The notes: generated by a model not told the origin, from the sequence alone. Positions 9,539 through 18,081 are shown, counted from the first letter of the stretch. The stretch: DNA of 64,000 bases from Prochlorococcus marinus bv. HNLC2 (GCA_000218745.1 GL947595.1:343795-407794), one strand, 5' to 3'. Translations and numbers: made by a program.

Positions 9539-10524
9539 TGCTTTGTTTTAAAGGATTCAATCTCAATATTTTCTTCAATACTGAGATATTTTGCCAAACT
9601 TTCTCCATCTCCATGGTCTAGAAAAACTTTCTTTGCTTGAGAGTTCTTTATGGTTTTTATTAATCCATTCCAATCTGCATGATCTGAGATTGCAAACCCT
9701 TTATCGTATCCAGATCTATTTTTTAAGGCTCTAATCAACATCCAGCCACTAGCGAAGGCTGTTTGATAATCTCCAAATCTTTTAAGTAAGTTAAATTTAT
9801 TTTGTGATGGAGGCATCAATAATAAACTACCTTGATAATCTTTGGGTTTTATTCCAGGATTAATTTTTGCGAAATCTTCTAAATTTATACCTTGATCAAT
9901 ATAGATATCATTGATTTTTTTAATATTACTATGAACATAAATATTTTTTATATTTTTATTTTTTAATTCGTTTAATAATCTTTGTGCTTTTCCTAATGAA
10001 TAACAAAATAAGATTGAAGTCATATTTGGAGATTTATTTACCCATTCAACTATTTGATTTACAATCTTATTTGTTGAATCCCAATTAAATATTGGTAATG
10101 CAAATGTTGATTCACATATCAAAAAGTCAGTTTTTACTTCTTGATAATTTAGACATGTCTCATCTCTCTGCCTTTTAAAGTCTCCAGTAATAAGCCATTT
10201 TTCATTTCCTCCTTCTAATTTAATTTGAGATGAACCAAGAATATGGCCAGATGGATAAAATGAAATTTTTATTCCATTTATTTTAAAACTTTCATCATAT
10301 CCATATGATTTTACTTTTATTTTCTTACCTATTCTTTCTTTTAAAAGAACACTTGTTTCAGGAGAACAAATATATTCTTCGCAACCAAAACTAATATGAT
10401 CAAAATGAGCATGAGTAATTAATGCTCTTTTTACAGGTCTAGCAGGATCAATCCAAAAATCTCCATGACTACAAATAATCCCTCCATTTTCTTTTCTGAT
10501 TAAATTTTTGTTATGTTTTTCCAA
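9535..10524 (-). CDS. Ligase-associated MBL-fold DNA exonuclease
   Basis: This 329-residue metallo-beta-lactamase-fold nuclease is related to the Artemis/SNM1 and CPSF types. The metal-binding 'HAHFDH' is at residues 38-43, with later 'SGHILGSSQI', 'LITGDFKR' and the C-terminal 'AISDHADW'. Its 3' end overlaps the ligase start by 4 bp. In related bacteria this protein, the ligase, the helicase and the phosphoesterase always travel together, and it is predicted to trim DNA ends. It lies 32 bp downstream of the membrane-anchored hypothetical gene, which may head the operon. Confidence 0.9.
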   Translation of the reverse strand: MEKHNKNLIRKENGGIICSHGDFWIDPARPVKRALITHAHFDHISFGCEEYICSPETSVLLKERIGKKIKVKSYGYDESFKINGIKISFYPSGHILGSSQIKLEGGNEKWLITGDFKRQRDETCLNYQEVKTDFLICESTFALPIFNWDSTNKIVNQIVEWVNKSPNMTSILFCYSLGKAQRLLNELKNKNIKNIYVHSNIKKINDIYIDQGINLEDFAKINPGIKPKDYQGSLLLMPPSQNKFNLLKRFGDYQTAFASGWMLIRALKNRSGYDKGFAISDHADWNGLIKTIKNSQAKKVFLDHGDGESLAKYLSIEENIEIESFKTKQ

Positions 10525-10556
10525 AAATATTATTAGCTAAATTTTATTGAATTAAT

Positions 10557-10967
10557 TTATAAAGCCCAGGCCTGCTTAGTAAGAGATACAAGAGAAATTA
10601 ATATTAATAAATAAATTACAAAACTATTACTCCATTTTTGAAGGAATAAAGCAAAATTGAAATCTTTAAATTTATTTTCAATATCTTTTGAGGAACTCTC
10701 TTCTTTTATGATTTTAATATTATTTTCTTGTAAAGACTTTATTTCTTCAATCAATTTAATCTCGCAAATAGAGAGTTTTTCAATATTTTCTAATAAGTTT
10801 GAATTATTTTTTTCTACATAATTACTAACTAGTTCAATATTATTTCTATTTGATTTTATAAAATCATTTACAATTTTATCCGTGGGTTGTCCGCTTTTAA
10901 TCTTTTCGAGAATAATATCCCTTGACCAAGAATTATCAAGTTCAATTAATGCGTTTTTAATATTCAT
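10557..10967 (-). CDS. Hypothetical C-terminally membrane-anchored protein (136 aa)
   Basis: I do not recognise a family. The N-terminal 100 residues are charged and helical, rich in Lys, Glu and Asn. One hydrophobic segment near residues 115-130 ('FVIYLLILISLVSL') is followed by the short tail 'TKQAWAL', suggesting a tail-anchored protein facing the cytoplasm. It is 32 bp upstream of the MBL exonuclease gene on the same strand and may be the first gene of the repair operon. A 9-bp inverted repeat directly abuts its start codon. Confidence 0.6.
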   Translation of the reverse strand: MNIKNALIELDNSWSRDIILEKIKSGQPTDKIVNDFIKSNRNNIELVSNYVEKNNSNLLENIEKLSICEIKLIEEIKSLQENNIKIIKEESSSKDIENKFKDFNFALFLQKWSNSFVIYLLILISLVSLTKQAWAL

Positions 10968-10989
10968 GATTAAGTAGATTTACTTAATC
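10968..10989 (-). promoter_or_regulatory. Inverted repeat abutting a start codon (possible operator or hairpin)
   Basis: GATTAAGTA at 10968-10976 and TACTTAATC at 10981-10989 are perfect 9-base inverted copies with a 4-base spacer. The element ends exactly at the ATG (10967-10965) of the minus-strand 136-aa gene that heads the DNA repair cluster. It could be a repressor operator or an RNA hairpin limiting initiation. It does not match the usual cyanobacterial LexA form. Confidence 0.4.
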
Positions 10990-11089
10990 ATATCTATTTT
11001 TTACTTTTAATCGTGGTTATTATCTTTGATATATAAGATTTTTATTTTTAGTGCCTAACCAATTAATCTGTTTGGAAAATAAATATTTT

Positions 11090-11353
11090 CTAAATCTTCG
11101 ACTCTTTTTTCACTGAAGACTTTTTATTTTCTTTTTCAGATTTTTTATTTCCAATTTCTATAGTTTCAGTAGATGCATTTTTTCCTGAATTAAAATAATT
11201 AATAATTTTTTCTAATTCCTCACTATTAAGCCTTTTGGTTGATCCTTTTGCATTAATCCCTAAAGTTTTGCAAGCTAATATAATTTTATTAGTATCAAAG
11301 CCAAGCTCTTTTGAGATTTTATAAATGGGTTTGCTTGATTCCATTTCTGACAT
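11090..11353 (-). CDS. Small protein with a stand-alone IF-2 N-terminal-type domain
   Basis: The 87-residue product carries, from about residue 8 to 52, the pattern 'IYKISKELGFDTNKIILAC' plus 'LGINAKGSTKRLNSEE'. This resembles the small helical domain at the N-terminus of translation initiation factor IF-2. The rest is a Lys/Ser/Glu-rich tail. The GTPase and other IF-2 domains are absent, so it is not a truncated infB in any obvious sense. It may bind ribosome or RNA; that part is inference. Confidence 0.65.
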   Translation of the reverse strand: MSEMESSKPIYKISKELGFDTNKIILACKTLGINAKGSTKRLNSEELEKIINYFNSGKNASTETIEIGNKKSEKENKKSSVKKESKI

Positions 11354-11441
11354 ACAGTATTCTGATTATATATTTTATATTAACTTATCTCTATTTAAGT
11401 TGATATCTTTAGTTAGTAAAAGAAATAAATTAATATTCAGT

Positions 11442-12741
11442 TTACTCCAAATTTTTAAACTCTTTTCTCATTGTTGGGTTATTGTAGGTCAATTTCTTTA
11501 CAGTGAGATCTTGGGATTTTGTGTTGGCACGTTGCAGATGTTGTTCGGAAAGAAGTAGAGCTTCTTTTGTCTTTTCTAACTGTTTAATTGTTTTATCTAT
11601 TCCTGAGATTGCTTCTTTAAATCTATCTGATGCAAGTCTTACATTATTACCAACAGCATTTTTAAATTGGCTTAAAGTATTTTCAAAATTTGTGATATCA
11701 ACTTTTTTTGCTTTTTCTATTTCAAGTTCTTTTTTATATTTTAATGATTTTAATGAAGCATTTCTTAAAAGAGAAATTATTGGGATAAAAAATTGAGGTC
11801 TAATTACATACATTTTAGGATAACGGTGTGATACATCAACTATTCCAGAATTGTAAAGATCACTATCTTGTTCAAGAAGTGATACTAATACAGCATATTC
11901 ACAGGATTTTTCATTCCTATCTTTATCTAACTCTTTAAAAAAGTCTTCATTTCTTCTTTTATTAGATGTTGTAGAATTCTCATTTTTCATTTCAAACATT
12001 ATTGAAATTATTTCTATATTTTCATTATCAAATTCTCTGAATATATAATCTCCCTTACTGCCAGTTGAAATATCATTATCTTTCTCAAATATTGAGGTTT
12101 GAAAACCAGTTGAACGAAGCTTATTAAATTCATTCTCGCAATGTTTTTCTAAAGTTTCTCCTTGCATTTTTGTGCTCAACTTCAAATGCATATCTCTAAG
12201 ATCTGATATCTTTAAATCTCTTTCTTTAATTATTTCTAGATATCGGTTTTCTATTACTTTTTCATTATTGAATTTTTCTTGTTTAATTTTTTCAATAGAT
12301 AGTTTAAGTTCTGTTTTTTCCTTTTCAATATGATTTATTGCATTAATGATTTCTTTCTCTCTTAATAATTTTTCTAACTTTGCTTGGTTACTTAAATCAC
12401 TATTAAGTTTATCTATTTCATTATTAAGAGATTTAATTTTATGCTCATTTGAAAGCTTAAATTCGTTTATTGCAATTATTTTATCTTTATCAGCAGAATC
12501 TAATTTTGACTCAAGATCTATAATTTTTTTTTCCATATCTTTTTTTTCAATAACCATTTTTAATTGCATTTGCTTTTTAGCTAATTCTATTTCCTTTGAT
12601 TTTTCTTCTTCTACAAATTTAATTCTTTCATTAACTTGATTTGAAAACTCTTCATTTTTAATCTGCGAAAGTATTTCATCAAAACTACTGGGATCTATCT
12701 TAAATGTTTTTCCACAAGAAGGACATCTTTATATCTTTCAT
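11442..12741 (-). pseudogene. DUF2130 family protein, frameshifted near its start
   Basis: The main frame (12569 to 11442, or read back to about 12725) encodes a long coiled coil rich in Lys/Glu followed by a globular DUF2130 domain, which is thought to have a nuclease-like fold; 'GDYIFREF' and 'MFEMKNE' fall in it. Just before it, in the same frame, 'CPSCGKTFKIDP' is the usual N-terminal zinc-ribbon of the family, but a stop precedes it. An ATG at 12741 in another frame (MKDI) joins if one base is removed from the run at 12728-12730, giving about 432 residues. Otherwise the protein starts inside, without the ribbon. Confidence 0.7.
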
Positions 12742-12876
12742 ATATTTGTTTTAGTAAATAGTGAATAAGGTTTATAAATATTCTTAATTTAATTATCTAT
12801 TAAAAATAATGCTATATATTAAAAGAATTTGAAATCTAAAAACATTAGTAAAATTAACAGAATATAGGATTTTCAT

Positions 12877-13317
12877 TTAAATAAGGCCAGATTTCTTTAA
12901 TAGATTTATTTTATTTGCAAGTTCAATATCAGAGGATGATATATTTTGTCCCGGTTTTTTATTTTGAGGTAAGGTATAGCCGCTATCATCTACAAACTCA
13001 TCTTCGGCTAGATCAATATCATCATTTTGTTTAATGTTATTTGAATAATTCTGGTTATTAATATTATTCAAGTCTACCTTATTTCCAAATCCAAAATTTT
13101 CAATCCCACGAGCATCTAGAGCTTCTTCAACAAGTATTCCAACAACTTTAGATCTACTTATGGACTCTGCTTGAGAAATCTTATCTATTATTTCTAATAC
13201 TCGTTTTCTAGGGAGATAGCCTATCCTTTTTACGTTAATTTCCATAGAATTTCTTACTATTGTCATTATTGTAACATTTCTGTCAAATTTTTCTATACTC
13301 GTAAAAATGTTTTTCAA
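12877..13317 (-). CDS. Hypothetical protein with ribbon-helix-helix-like region (146 aa)
   Basis: Residues about 26-75 read as a strand ('EINVKRIGYLP'), a helix ('RKRVLEIIDKISQAE'), then 'SISRSKVVGILVEEAL'. This is the layout of a ribbon-helix-helix DNA-binding domain. An acidic, Asn-rich linker and a short helical tail follow. Start choice is uncertain: internal ATG codons at 13266 and 13245 would begin closer to the domain. If real, it is a small transcriptional regulator. Family assignment is by eye only. Confidence 0.6.
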   Translation of the reverse strand: MKNIFTSIEKFDRNVTIMTIVRNSMEINVKRIGYLPRKRVLEIIDKISQAESISRSKVVGILVEEALDARGIENFGFGNKVDLNNINNQNYSNNIKQNDDIDLAEDEFVDDSGYTLPQNKKPGQNISSSDIELANKINLLKKSGLI

Positions 13318-13384
13318 TATTATTAATGTTTTATCTGCAACGTTTATTTTGTTCTAAATTAGAAAATGGAATTTAAACTTAAAA

Positions 13385-13585
13385 ATGATAGATAAACTTT
13401 ATAATAATGCTGATAGTTTTTCTATGGCTTTTGATGAAGAATGGGAAAAAATTAAATGTAAAGATAAAAGTAAAAAAATCAAAAAAGTTATTGAGTTATT
13501 GAGTGAGCATCCTTTTGTAATAAGCAATCCTGAAATGGCAGAAAAGATTGCTAATTTTAGAATTAATTTATTAGGAAAATTTTAA
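13385..13585 (+). CDS. Hypothetical protein (66 aa)
   Basis: The ATG-started frame encodes a charged, mostly helical protein (MIDKLYNNADSFSMAFDEEW...) with no membrane segment. It includes 'HPFVISNPEMAEKI'. It is divergently placed from the ribbon-helix-helix-like gene, with 67 bp between starts, so they could share a control region. I do not recognise a family. Confidence 0.55.
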   Translation: MIDKLYNNADSFSMAFDEEWEKIKCKDKSKKIKKVIELLSEHPFVISNPEMAEKIANFRINLLGKF

Positions 13586-13839
13586 TGAATTATCTTTTAA
13601 CATAGTAAGTAGGAATGGTGCTTTAGCTGAATATTTATTTAGAAATATTCTTTCTGATAAGGAGACAGGCTGTTGCATATTGATCTTATTTATAATTAGT
13701 ATTAACTTCTGTTTAGTTGATGATGTGAAGTATTTCATAGAATATACTAACTAATGATAATTTAATGAATTTCATTATGAAGTCAATAAAATAAATATTT
13801 AAAATAAAACTTTAATAATAAATTTATATTTATATTGAA

Positions 13840-14010
13840 TTAGGGAGAATTAAAAAAACCTTTACTGGCTAGAAATATTATTATTCCTATAATTGGGCCA
13901 AGACCAAAAACTGTTAGCACGATTTTTGCAGTGGTCTTATTTTGTTCTACGTTTTTATTATTTATTTTCTTGATAGAATTTTTTTTACTTTTTTTTGATT
14001 TTTTTTTCAT
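13840..14010 (-). CDS. Small basic membrane protein (56 aa)
   Basis: An ATG-started frame encodes a very basic N-terminus (MKKKSKKSKKNSIKK) followed by one hydrophobic helix around residues 30-48 ('IVLTVFGLGPIIGIIIFLA'). The shape suggests a single-pass membrane mini-protein with a cytoplasmic positive tail. Several such proteins are known in Prochlorococcus without assigned function. Confidence 0.55.
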   Translation of the reverse strand: MKKKSKKSKKNSIKKINNKNVEQNKTTAKIVLTVFGLGPIIGIIIFLASKGFFNSP

Positions 14011-14133
14011 ATTTTTTAAAAATTAATCTTTTATAGTTACTTTTTTATTTTCAATGGCTAATTGAAAAATATAAAGTATTTTTGGAAAACAGGTATTTTT
14101 ATATTGTATAATGAAAAGTGATGTTTATATGAT

Positions 14134-14340
14134 ATGAGTTCGACAAAAAGAGAGGAAGTTAGTTCTCACCTAAGATATATTCGGTTAGAACTTCGAGATA
14201 TGCATCACATGTTATTGAAAGAAGGTCTTTTACCAGATCCAGGGGAGGCAAGAGAAGTGCACGCTCAGTTGGATGCTTTACACCAGCTTTTATCAGAAAA
14301 GAATAAGAAGAAAGTAAAAAGTCAATTTGATAATTTTTAA
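14134..14340 (+). CDS. Small helical hypothetical protein (68 aa)
   Basis: The product is soluble, charged and helical. Its core 'HLRYIRLELRDMHHMLL' then 'LLPDPGEAREVHAQLDAL' aligns by eye with the 58-aa product encoded at 17000-17176 ('HLKDLRSELKKMH', 'LILPEPDDVKTLMSKMD'), so the two look like paralogues. No catalytic motif is visible. Function is unknown; a helical-hairpin adaptor or oligomerising protein is possible. Confidence 0.65.
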   Translation: MSSTKREEVSSHLRYIRLELRDMHHMLLKEGLLPDPGEAREVHAQLDALHQLLSEKNKKKVKSQFDNF

Positions 14341-14353
14341 ATTCTTTAGGTAA

Positions 14354-14548
14354 TTAAATAAAGTTTGTTGTGGATTCAATTTTTCTTCTCTTGTCATGCA
14401 TGTTTTCTAATGTTTTATAAATATCCTTTAATTGTAACTGAAGATTTTCTGTTGAACTTATATCACTAAGAGAATCCATTGCAGATAATAGGCTTTCTTT
14501 TGCATCTATTAAAAGCCTGCATTCTTTACTTCCAGCCTCATAAGACAT
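14354..14548 (-). CDS. Small hypothetical protein (64 aa)
   Basis: A charged helical protein (MSYEAGSKECRLLIDAKESL...) without membrane segment or signal peptide. It is convergent with the 68-aa gene, with 13 bp between stops. It is not clearly related to that gene. I do not recognise a family. Confidence 0.5.
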   Translation of the reverse strand: MSYEAGSKECRLLIDAKESLLSAMDSLSDISSTENLQLQLKDIYKTLENMHDKRRKIESTTNFI

Positions 14549-14770
14549 AATTTTTTTTTTTTTAATAATATAAATATAGTAGGTATTTATCCGTATTGGT
14601 TGTTACTTTTGAGTAATACTTAGTTAATAATGATATAAGTTTGATAAACATTACGGAATTATAAATAATAGTTTAGTTATTTAAGAATTATTTGATAAGC
14701 TCCAGTATTTATTAATAACAATTTGCTCATACAAAAAAATATTTATTAAAAATATATACTTATAAATTAT

Positions 14771-16276
14771 TTATATTTCCAAGTTTAATTCAAATTGATG
14801 TAAATCTTTTTGATCTTTTTTCCGCTTTTTCGATTTTATCCTTTTTCTTAAATTTGATTTTCTAGAACCATGCTTTTTATATACATTCTTTGAAATATCC
14901 CAATATCCTTCTATTTGAGTAATTTTATATAGTCTTTTCCTTGCAGATCTTGAAGTTTCTTTAATATCAACTATTGGATTATTATAATTTATTTTGTTTA
15001 AATTTTTATATTCTTCGTAATTAACAATCAACCAAGGTTCATGAATAAAGTGATTAGGTATATTTTTTAATTCTGGTAACCATTCTCTAATAAATTCTCC
15101 TTCAGGGTCATGGTCTTTCCCTTGTTTAACAGGATTATAAATTCTATTTGTATTTATTGATGTAGTCCCAGATTGCATTTGACATTGACACCAATGAATA
15201 CCTGGTTCATAATCCACAAACTTTTTAGCCAATATTTCTCCAGATTCTTGCCAAGGGATCCATAAGTTATAACTCGCAAAGGACATTAACATTGCTCTCA
15301 TCCTAAAATTTAACCATCCATTATGGTTAAGCGACCTCATGCAAGCATCTAGAAAAGGATAACCTGTATTACCTTCACTCCATAGTTTAAGAAACCTATC
15401 ATTTTTTTTCCTTAAATTATTAAAGAATGAATGAAATTCTTTAAATTCTAATTCAGGTTCACTTTCAAGTTTTTGAATAAAATGACAATGCCAAGCAAGT
15501 CTGCTTTTGAACATTTTGCTATTTATATCATTTTTAAAATTTGCCTTTTTATAAATTTCTCTTATTGAGAGGCAACCCCAAGTTATGTAAGGTGAAAGTC
15601 TAGAACAATTATCCTTAGATTTATCTGGATTAGATATGTTTTTCCTATAAAGGTAAATATCTTTTCTTAAGAAAATTTCAAGCCTCAATAAACCCTCTTT
15701 TCTCCCACCTTTTAATCTCCCTAAACATTTATCTTCCTTAAATTTAAAAAAATCATCATTAGGAATATTTCCTAATCTGAAATTAACAGGATTTAATTTT
15801 AGTTTAATTTGTGGTATCTTTTTTTCTAAATGTTTTTTCCAATTATTCGCCCAATAATCTCTATTTGTTTTTCCTCTAAAAACAGCAAATTGTAAATATT
15901 CTTTCCAAGGAATATTGTGTTTTATTGCCCAATTTCTTATTTTCTGATCTCTTTTATAAGTGTAATAATCTCCTGTTTCTTGATGACTATAGATACCCAT
16001 AATTTTAAAGGATTTACTAATCTCTTCAAATGTTTCTATTACATCTCCTGTTCTGATAACTAATTGCTGCCCCAATGTTTTTAAATCTTGATTTAAATCA
16101 ATTAATGATTCCTTACAAAATTGCCATTGTCGATCAGAATATGAATTTTGTGACCAAAGATCATTTTCAATAATGTAAATCGGTAATAATTTAAAATTTT
16201 TTGAAGCTTCAAACAAAGCTTCATTATCCTGAATACGCAGATCTTTTTTAAACCATAAAATATTTACTTTTTCCAA
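14771..16276 (-). CDS. Photolyase/cryptochrome family flavoprotein
   Basis: The 501-residue protein has the N-terminal photolyase alpha/beta domain ('NILWFKKDLRIQDNEAL') and a C-terminal FAD-binding helical domain with 'TGYPFLDACMRSL', 'GWLNFRMRAML', 'DYEPGIHWCQCQMQSG' and 'NRIYNPVKQGKDHDPEGEF'. Such proteins repair UV photoproducts or sense blue light. By eye, positions of the class I catalytic Asn (the HNR element) and of the WQW element near FAD are replaced, here F and CQC. It therefore belongs to a divergent clade and its repair activity is not certain. A basic tail rich in Lys and Arg ends the protein. Confidence 0.85.
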   Translation of the reverse strand: MEKVNILWFKKDLRIQDNEALFEASKNFKLLPIYIIENDLWSQNSYSDRQWQFCKESLIDLNQDLKTLGQQLVIRTGDVIETFEEISKSFKIMGIYSHQETGDYYTYKRDQKIRNWAIKHNIPWKEYLQFAVFRGKTNRDYWANNWKKHLEKKIPQIKLKLNPVNFRLGNIPNDDFFKFKEDKCLGRLKGGRKEGLLRLEIFLRKDIYLYRKNISNPDKSKDNCSRLSPYITWGCLSIREIYKKANFKNDINSKMFKSRLAWHCHFIQKLESEPELEFKEFHSFFNNLRKKNDRFLKLWSEGNTGYPFLDACMRSLNHNGWLNFRMRAMLMSFASYNLWIPWQESGEILAKKFVDYEPGIHWCQCQMQSGTTSINTNRIYNPVKQGKDHDPEGEFIREWLPELKNIPNHFIHEPWLIVNYEEYKNLNKINYNNPIVDIKETSRSARKRLYKITQIEGYWDISKNVYKKHGSRKSNLRKRIKSKKRKKDQKDLHQFELNLEI

Positions 16277-16322
16277 CTTTATTTTTTATTTATTTAATAA
16301 TAAAGCTCAAAAAAATAAAACG

Positions 16323-16409
16323 TTATTTAGAAGTTACTTTATATAGAAAAACTAGACTAACAATAAAGAAAATTATTAGTGTTAATGTTAGTGGGGAGAA
16401 ATTTAACAT
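16323..16409 (-). CDS. Possible tiny membrane peptide (28 aa)
   Basis: An ATG frame preceded by an AAGAAAGG-like ribosome binding site encodes 28 residues. Almost all are one hydrophobic helix ('LTLTLIIFFIVSLVFLYKV'). The look is that of a single-helix photosystem or cytochrome accessory subunit, but I match it to none of the known ones. Confidence 0.35.
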   Translation of the reverse strand: MLNFSPLTLTLIIFFIVSLVFLYKVTSK

Positions 16410-16472
16410 TTAAAACCTTTCTTATTAGACATGATCAATTGTCTTTATGGTATAAAACATTTTGATTTAATC

Positions 16473-16607
16473 TCAATTACTTTTTCTCAAAAAATAAATA
16501 AAATCTTCAACTTCTTTTTTGGATACTAATTTATTTCCTTCTTGATATTTATTGATTTTATTATGAATTTTTGAAATCAAATTATTAAATGTTATTAAAT
16601 AAGTCAT
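16473..16607 (-). CDS. Small hypothetical protein (44 aa)
   Basis: An ATG frame of 44 residues starts 3 bases after the stop of the upstream lipoprotein-like gene on the same strand. It encodes a basic helical peptide ending 'KKEVEDFIYFLRKSN'. The tight spacing suggests a two-gene transcript. No family is recognised. Confidence 0.4.
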   Translation of the reverse strand: MTYLITFNNLISKIHNKINKYQEGNKLVSKKEVEDFIYFLRKSN

Positions 16608-16609
16608 TT

Positions 16610-16951
16610 TTAATACTTTTCTAGTAGATAAAAAACCTCAACTCCAATTTTATCAGGTTTTGTAATTTTACATCCTTTATCAAGATTCATATCACATTTA
16701 TTATTTGCAGGAACTGATTTCCATGAACATATCTTCTCTTCCGAATATTTATTTTTTACTACCCAACCTTCACTTATGAATTTATCTATAGAACCTTTTC
16801 CACAAGAAATTGAAATTTCTAATTTTTTATTTATTTTATTTGAATTTGATTTTATATTATTTTCTTTATTTGGTTTTGTTTGAATTAAGTAATCTTTTAC
16901 ACTACAAGATGTTAATAGCAATGTTATGAATATAAGTCTGAAATATTTCAT
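16610..16951 (-). CDS. Putative lipoprotein (113 aa)
   Basis: The N-terminus 'MKYFRLIFITLLLTSCSVKD' is a lipoprotein signal peptide with the lipobox LTSC (Cys16). An Asn/Lys-rich linker follows, then a small domain with four cysteines (in 'ISCGKG', 'KICSWK', 'NKCDMN' and 'KGCKIT') that could form disulfides outside the cytoplasm. Function is unknown. A 44-aa gene follows closely. Confidence 0.6.
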   Translation of the reverse strand: MKYFRLIFITLLLTSCSVKDYLIQTKPNKENNIKSNSNKINKKLEISISCGKGSIDKFISEGWVVKNKYSEEKICSWKSVPANNKCDMNLDKGCKITKPDKIGVEVFYLLEKY

Positions 16952-16999
16952 TTGTTTTGATTAGGTCGTTGAAATAAGTAATTTAATAGTCATTTTTCA

Positions 17000-17176
17000 T
17001 TATTTTGATTCTATGACCTTAAGTAATATATCCATTTTGGACATTAGTGTTTTGACATCATCTGGTTCTGGAAGGATTAATTCCTCTGTGACAGCTAAGT
17101 GCATTTTTTTTAATTCAGATCTAAGATCTTTTAAATGCATTTTTACATCATCTTTTTTTTGAGCCGAATCAGACAT
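17000..17176 (-). CDS. Small helical hypothetical protein (58 aa), paralogue of the 14134 gene
   Basis: The ATG-started frame encodes a charged helical protein with 'HLKDLRSELKKMHLAV', then 'LILPEPDDVKTLMSKMDILL'. It shares the order helix, 'HL..LR.EL..MH', a 'LP.P' turn and a second helix with the 68-aa product at 14134-14340. The repeat of this layout in two genes supports both being real. Function is unknown. Confidence 0.6.
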   Translation of the reverse strand: MSDSAQKKDDVKMHLKDLRSELKKMHLAVTEELILPEPDDVKTLMSKMDILLKVIESK

Positions 17177-17251
17177 GAAATCTAATAAAAGTAATGATTT
17201 ACTTTGATTTTTTATAATATACTACAAAATATTTTATATTATAAGTAAATA

Positions 17252-17683
17252 TTATTTACTTTCAAAGTTATCAATTTCTTTTCCTCCATTACAAAAATTC
17301 ACAGCAATCATATTTATAGTTGCGATATCGTATTTATTTGATTTTAACTTATTTAGGATGTAAGCTTTTGCTTTACTTTGACATTTTAATTTAGTAGTAG
17401 AATATTTTATTACAGGTTGAAAATATCCAACCGTTAACAAAAATACAAATATTGAAAATAAGAACTTTTTTTCGTTTTTAAATAACTCATTGGTTTTCTT
17501 TTTTGTTCTTAATAAATAAATCAGCCATTTGTCTGGTAATCCAATCTGAACAAATAAAAATTCAACCCACCAAGGAAGTTTTTTATCATTAATTTGAACC
17601 GAGTTAGAGGGATTTCTCTTCTTTCTTTGCTCAAAAGTAGATTTTTTTATCTCCTGTTCATTAATAGAATTTTTTTTCTCCAT
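17252..17683 (-). CDS. Hypothetical membrane protein (143 aa)
   Basis: A basic, hydrophilic N-terminus is followed by 'LPWWVEFLFVQIGLPDKWLIYLL', possibly membrane-associated, then a clear membrane helix near residues 75-95 ('FLFSIFVFLLTVGYF'). The C-terminal domain has two cysteines. This looks like a bitopic membrane protein. I do not recognise the family. Confidence 0.6.
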   Translation of the reverse strand: MEKKNSINEQEIKKSTFEQRKKRNPSNSVQINDKKLPWWVEFLFVQIGLPDKWLIYLLRTKKKTNELFKNEKKFLFSIFVFLLTVGYFQPVIKYSTTKLKCQSKAKAYILNKLKSNKYDIATINMIAVNFCNGGKEIDNFESK

Positions 17684-17808
17684 GTGGTCATTTGACTTAT
17701 ATGAATATAATAGTTTTATTTTGATTTGAAAACTATATATTTGTTTTTAAATTTTAATTTGATTAATCGAAAAAGTTTATTATTGTTTAATAAGTATATT
17801 TTTACCTA

Positions 17809-18078
17809 ATGGCAAAGAAAAGGAGAAAATTAGATAAAAACTTTGAAAAAATTATTTATTCTTCAAAAAAAAAGATCGAATTAATTTTGGCTAAGATTTA
17901 TGACATTACTGATGATGATATACAGAAAGAATATATGTCAGCTTTTCAAGAAGTTGTTAATCTTTTCGATTTGCTTAAAAATGATTATGAGCTCGTAGGT
18001 TTTCATGAGGATTCTGAAGCATTAAATAAAAACTTTAAGGATGCTATTTCTAAATTTGAAGCTGAATATGAAATATAA
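17809..18078 (+). CDS. Hypothetical protein (89 aa)
   Basis: A charged, largely helical soluble protein with a basic start (MAKKRRKLDKNFEK) and an acidic second half ('LLKNDYELVGFHEDSEAL'). It is convergent with the 64-aa secreted gene, 3 bp between stops. No family is recognised. Confidence 0.55.
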   Translation: MAKKRRKLDKNFEKIIYSSKKKIELILAKIYDITDDDIQKEYMSAFQEVVNLFDLLKNDYELVGFHEDSEALNKNFKDAISKFEAEYEI

Positions 18079-18081
18079 AAG

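Noticed and set aside
13605-13756. Plus-strand frame read from GTG with about 48 residues after the 66-aa gene
   Set aside because: No ATG or TTG with a ribosome site and no hydrophobic or charged pattern; the region looks like AT-rich spacer.
13586-13839. tRNA or small RNA in the spacer downstream of the 66-aa gene
   Set aside because: No TPsiC-like motif, no cloverleaf and no GC-rich stem was seen.
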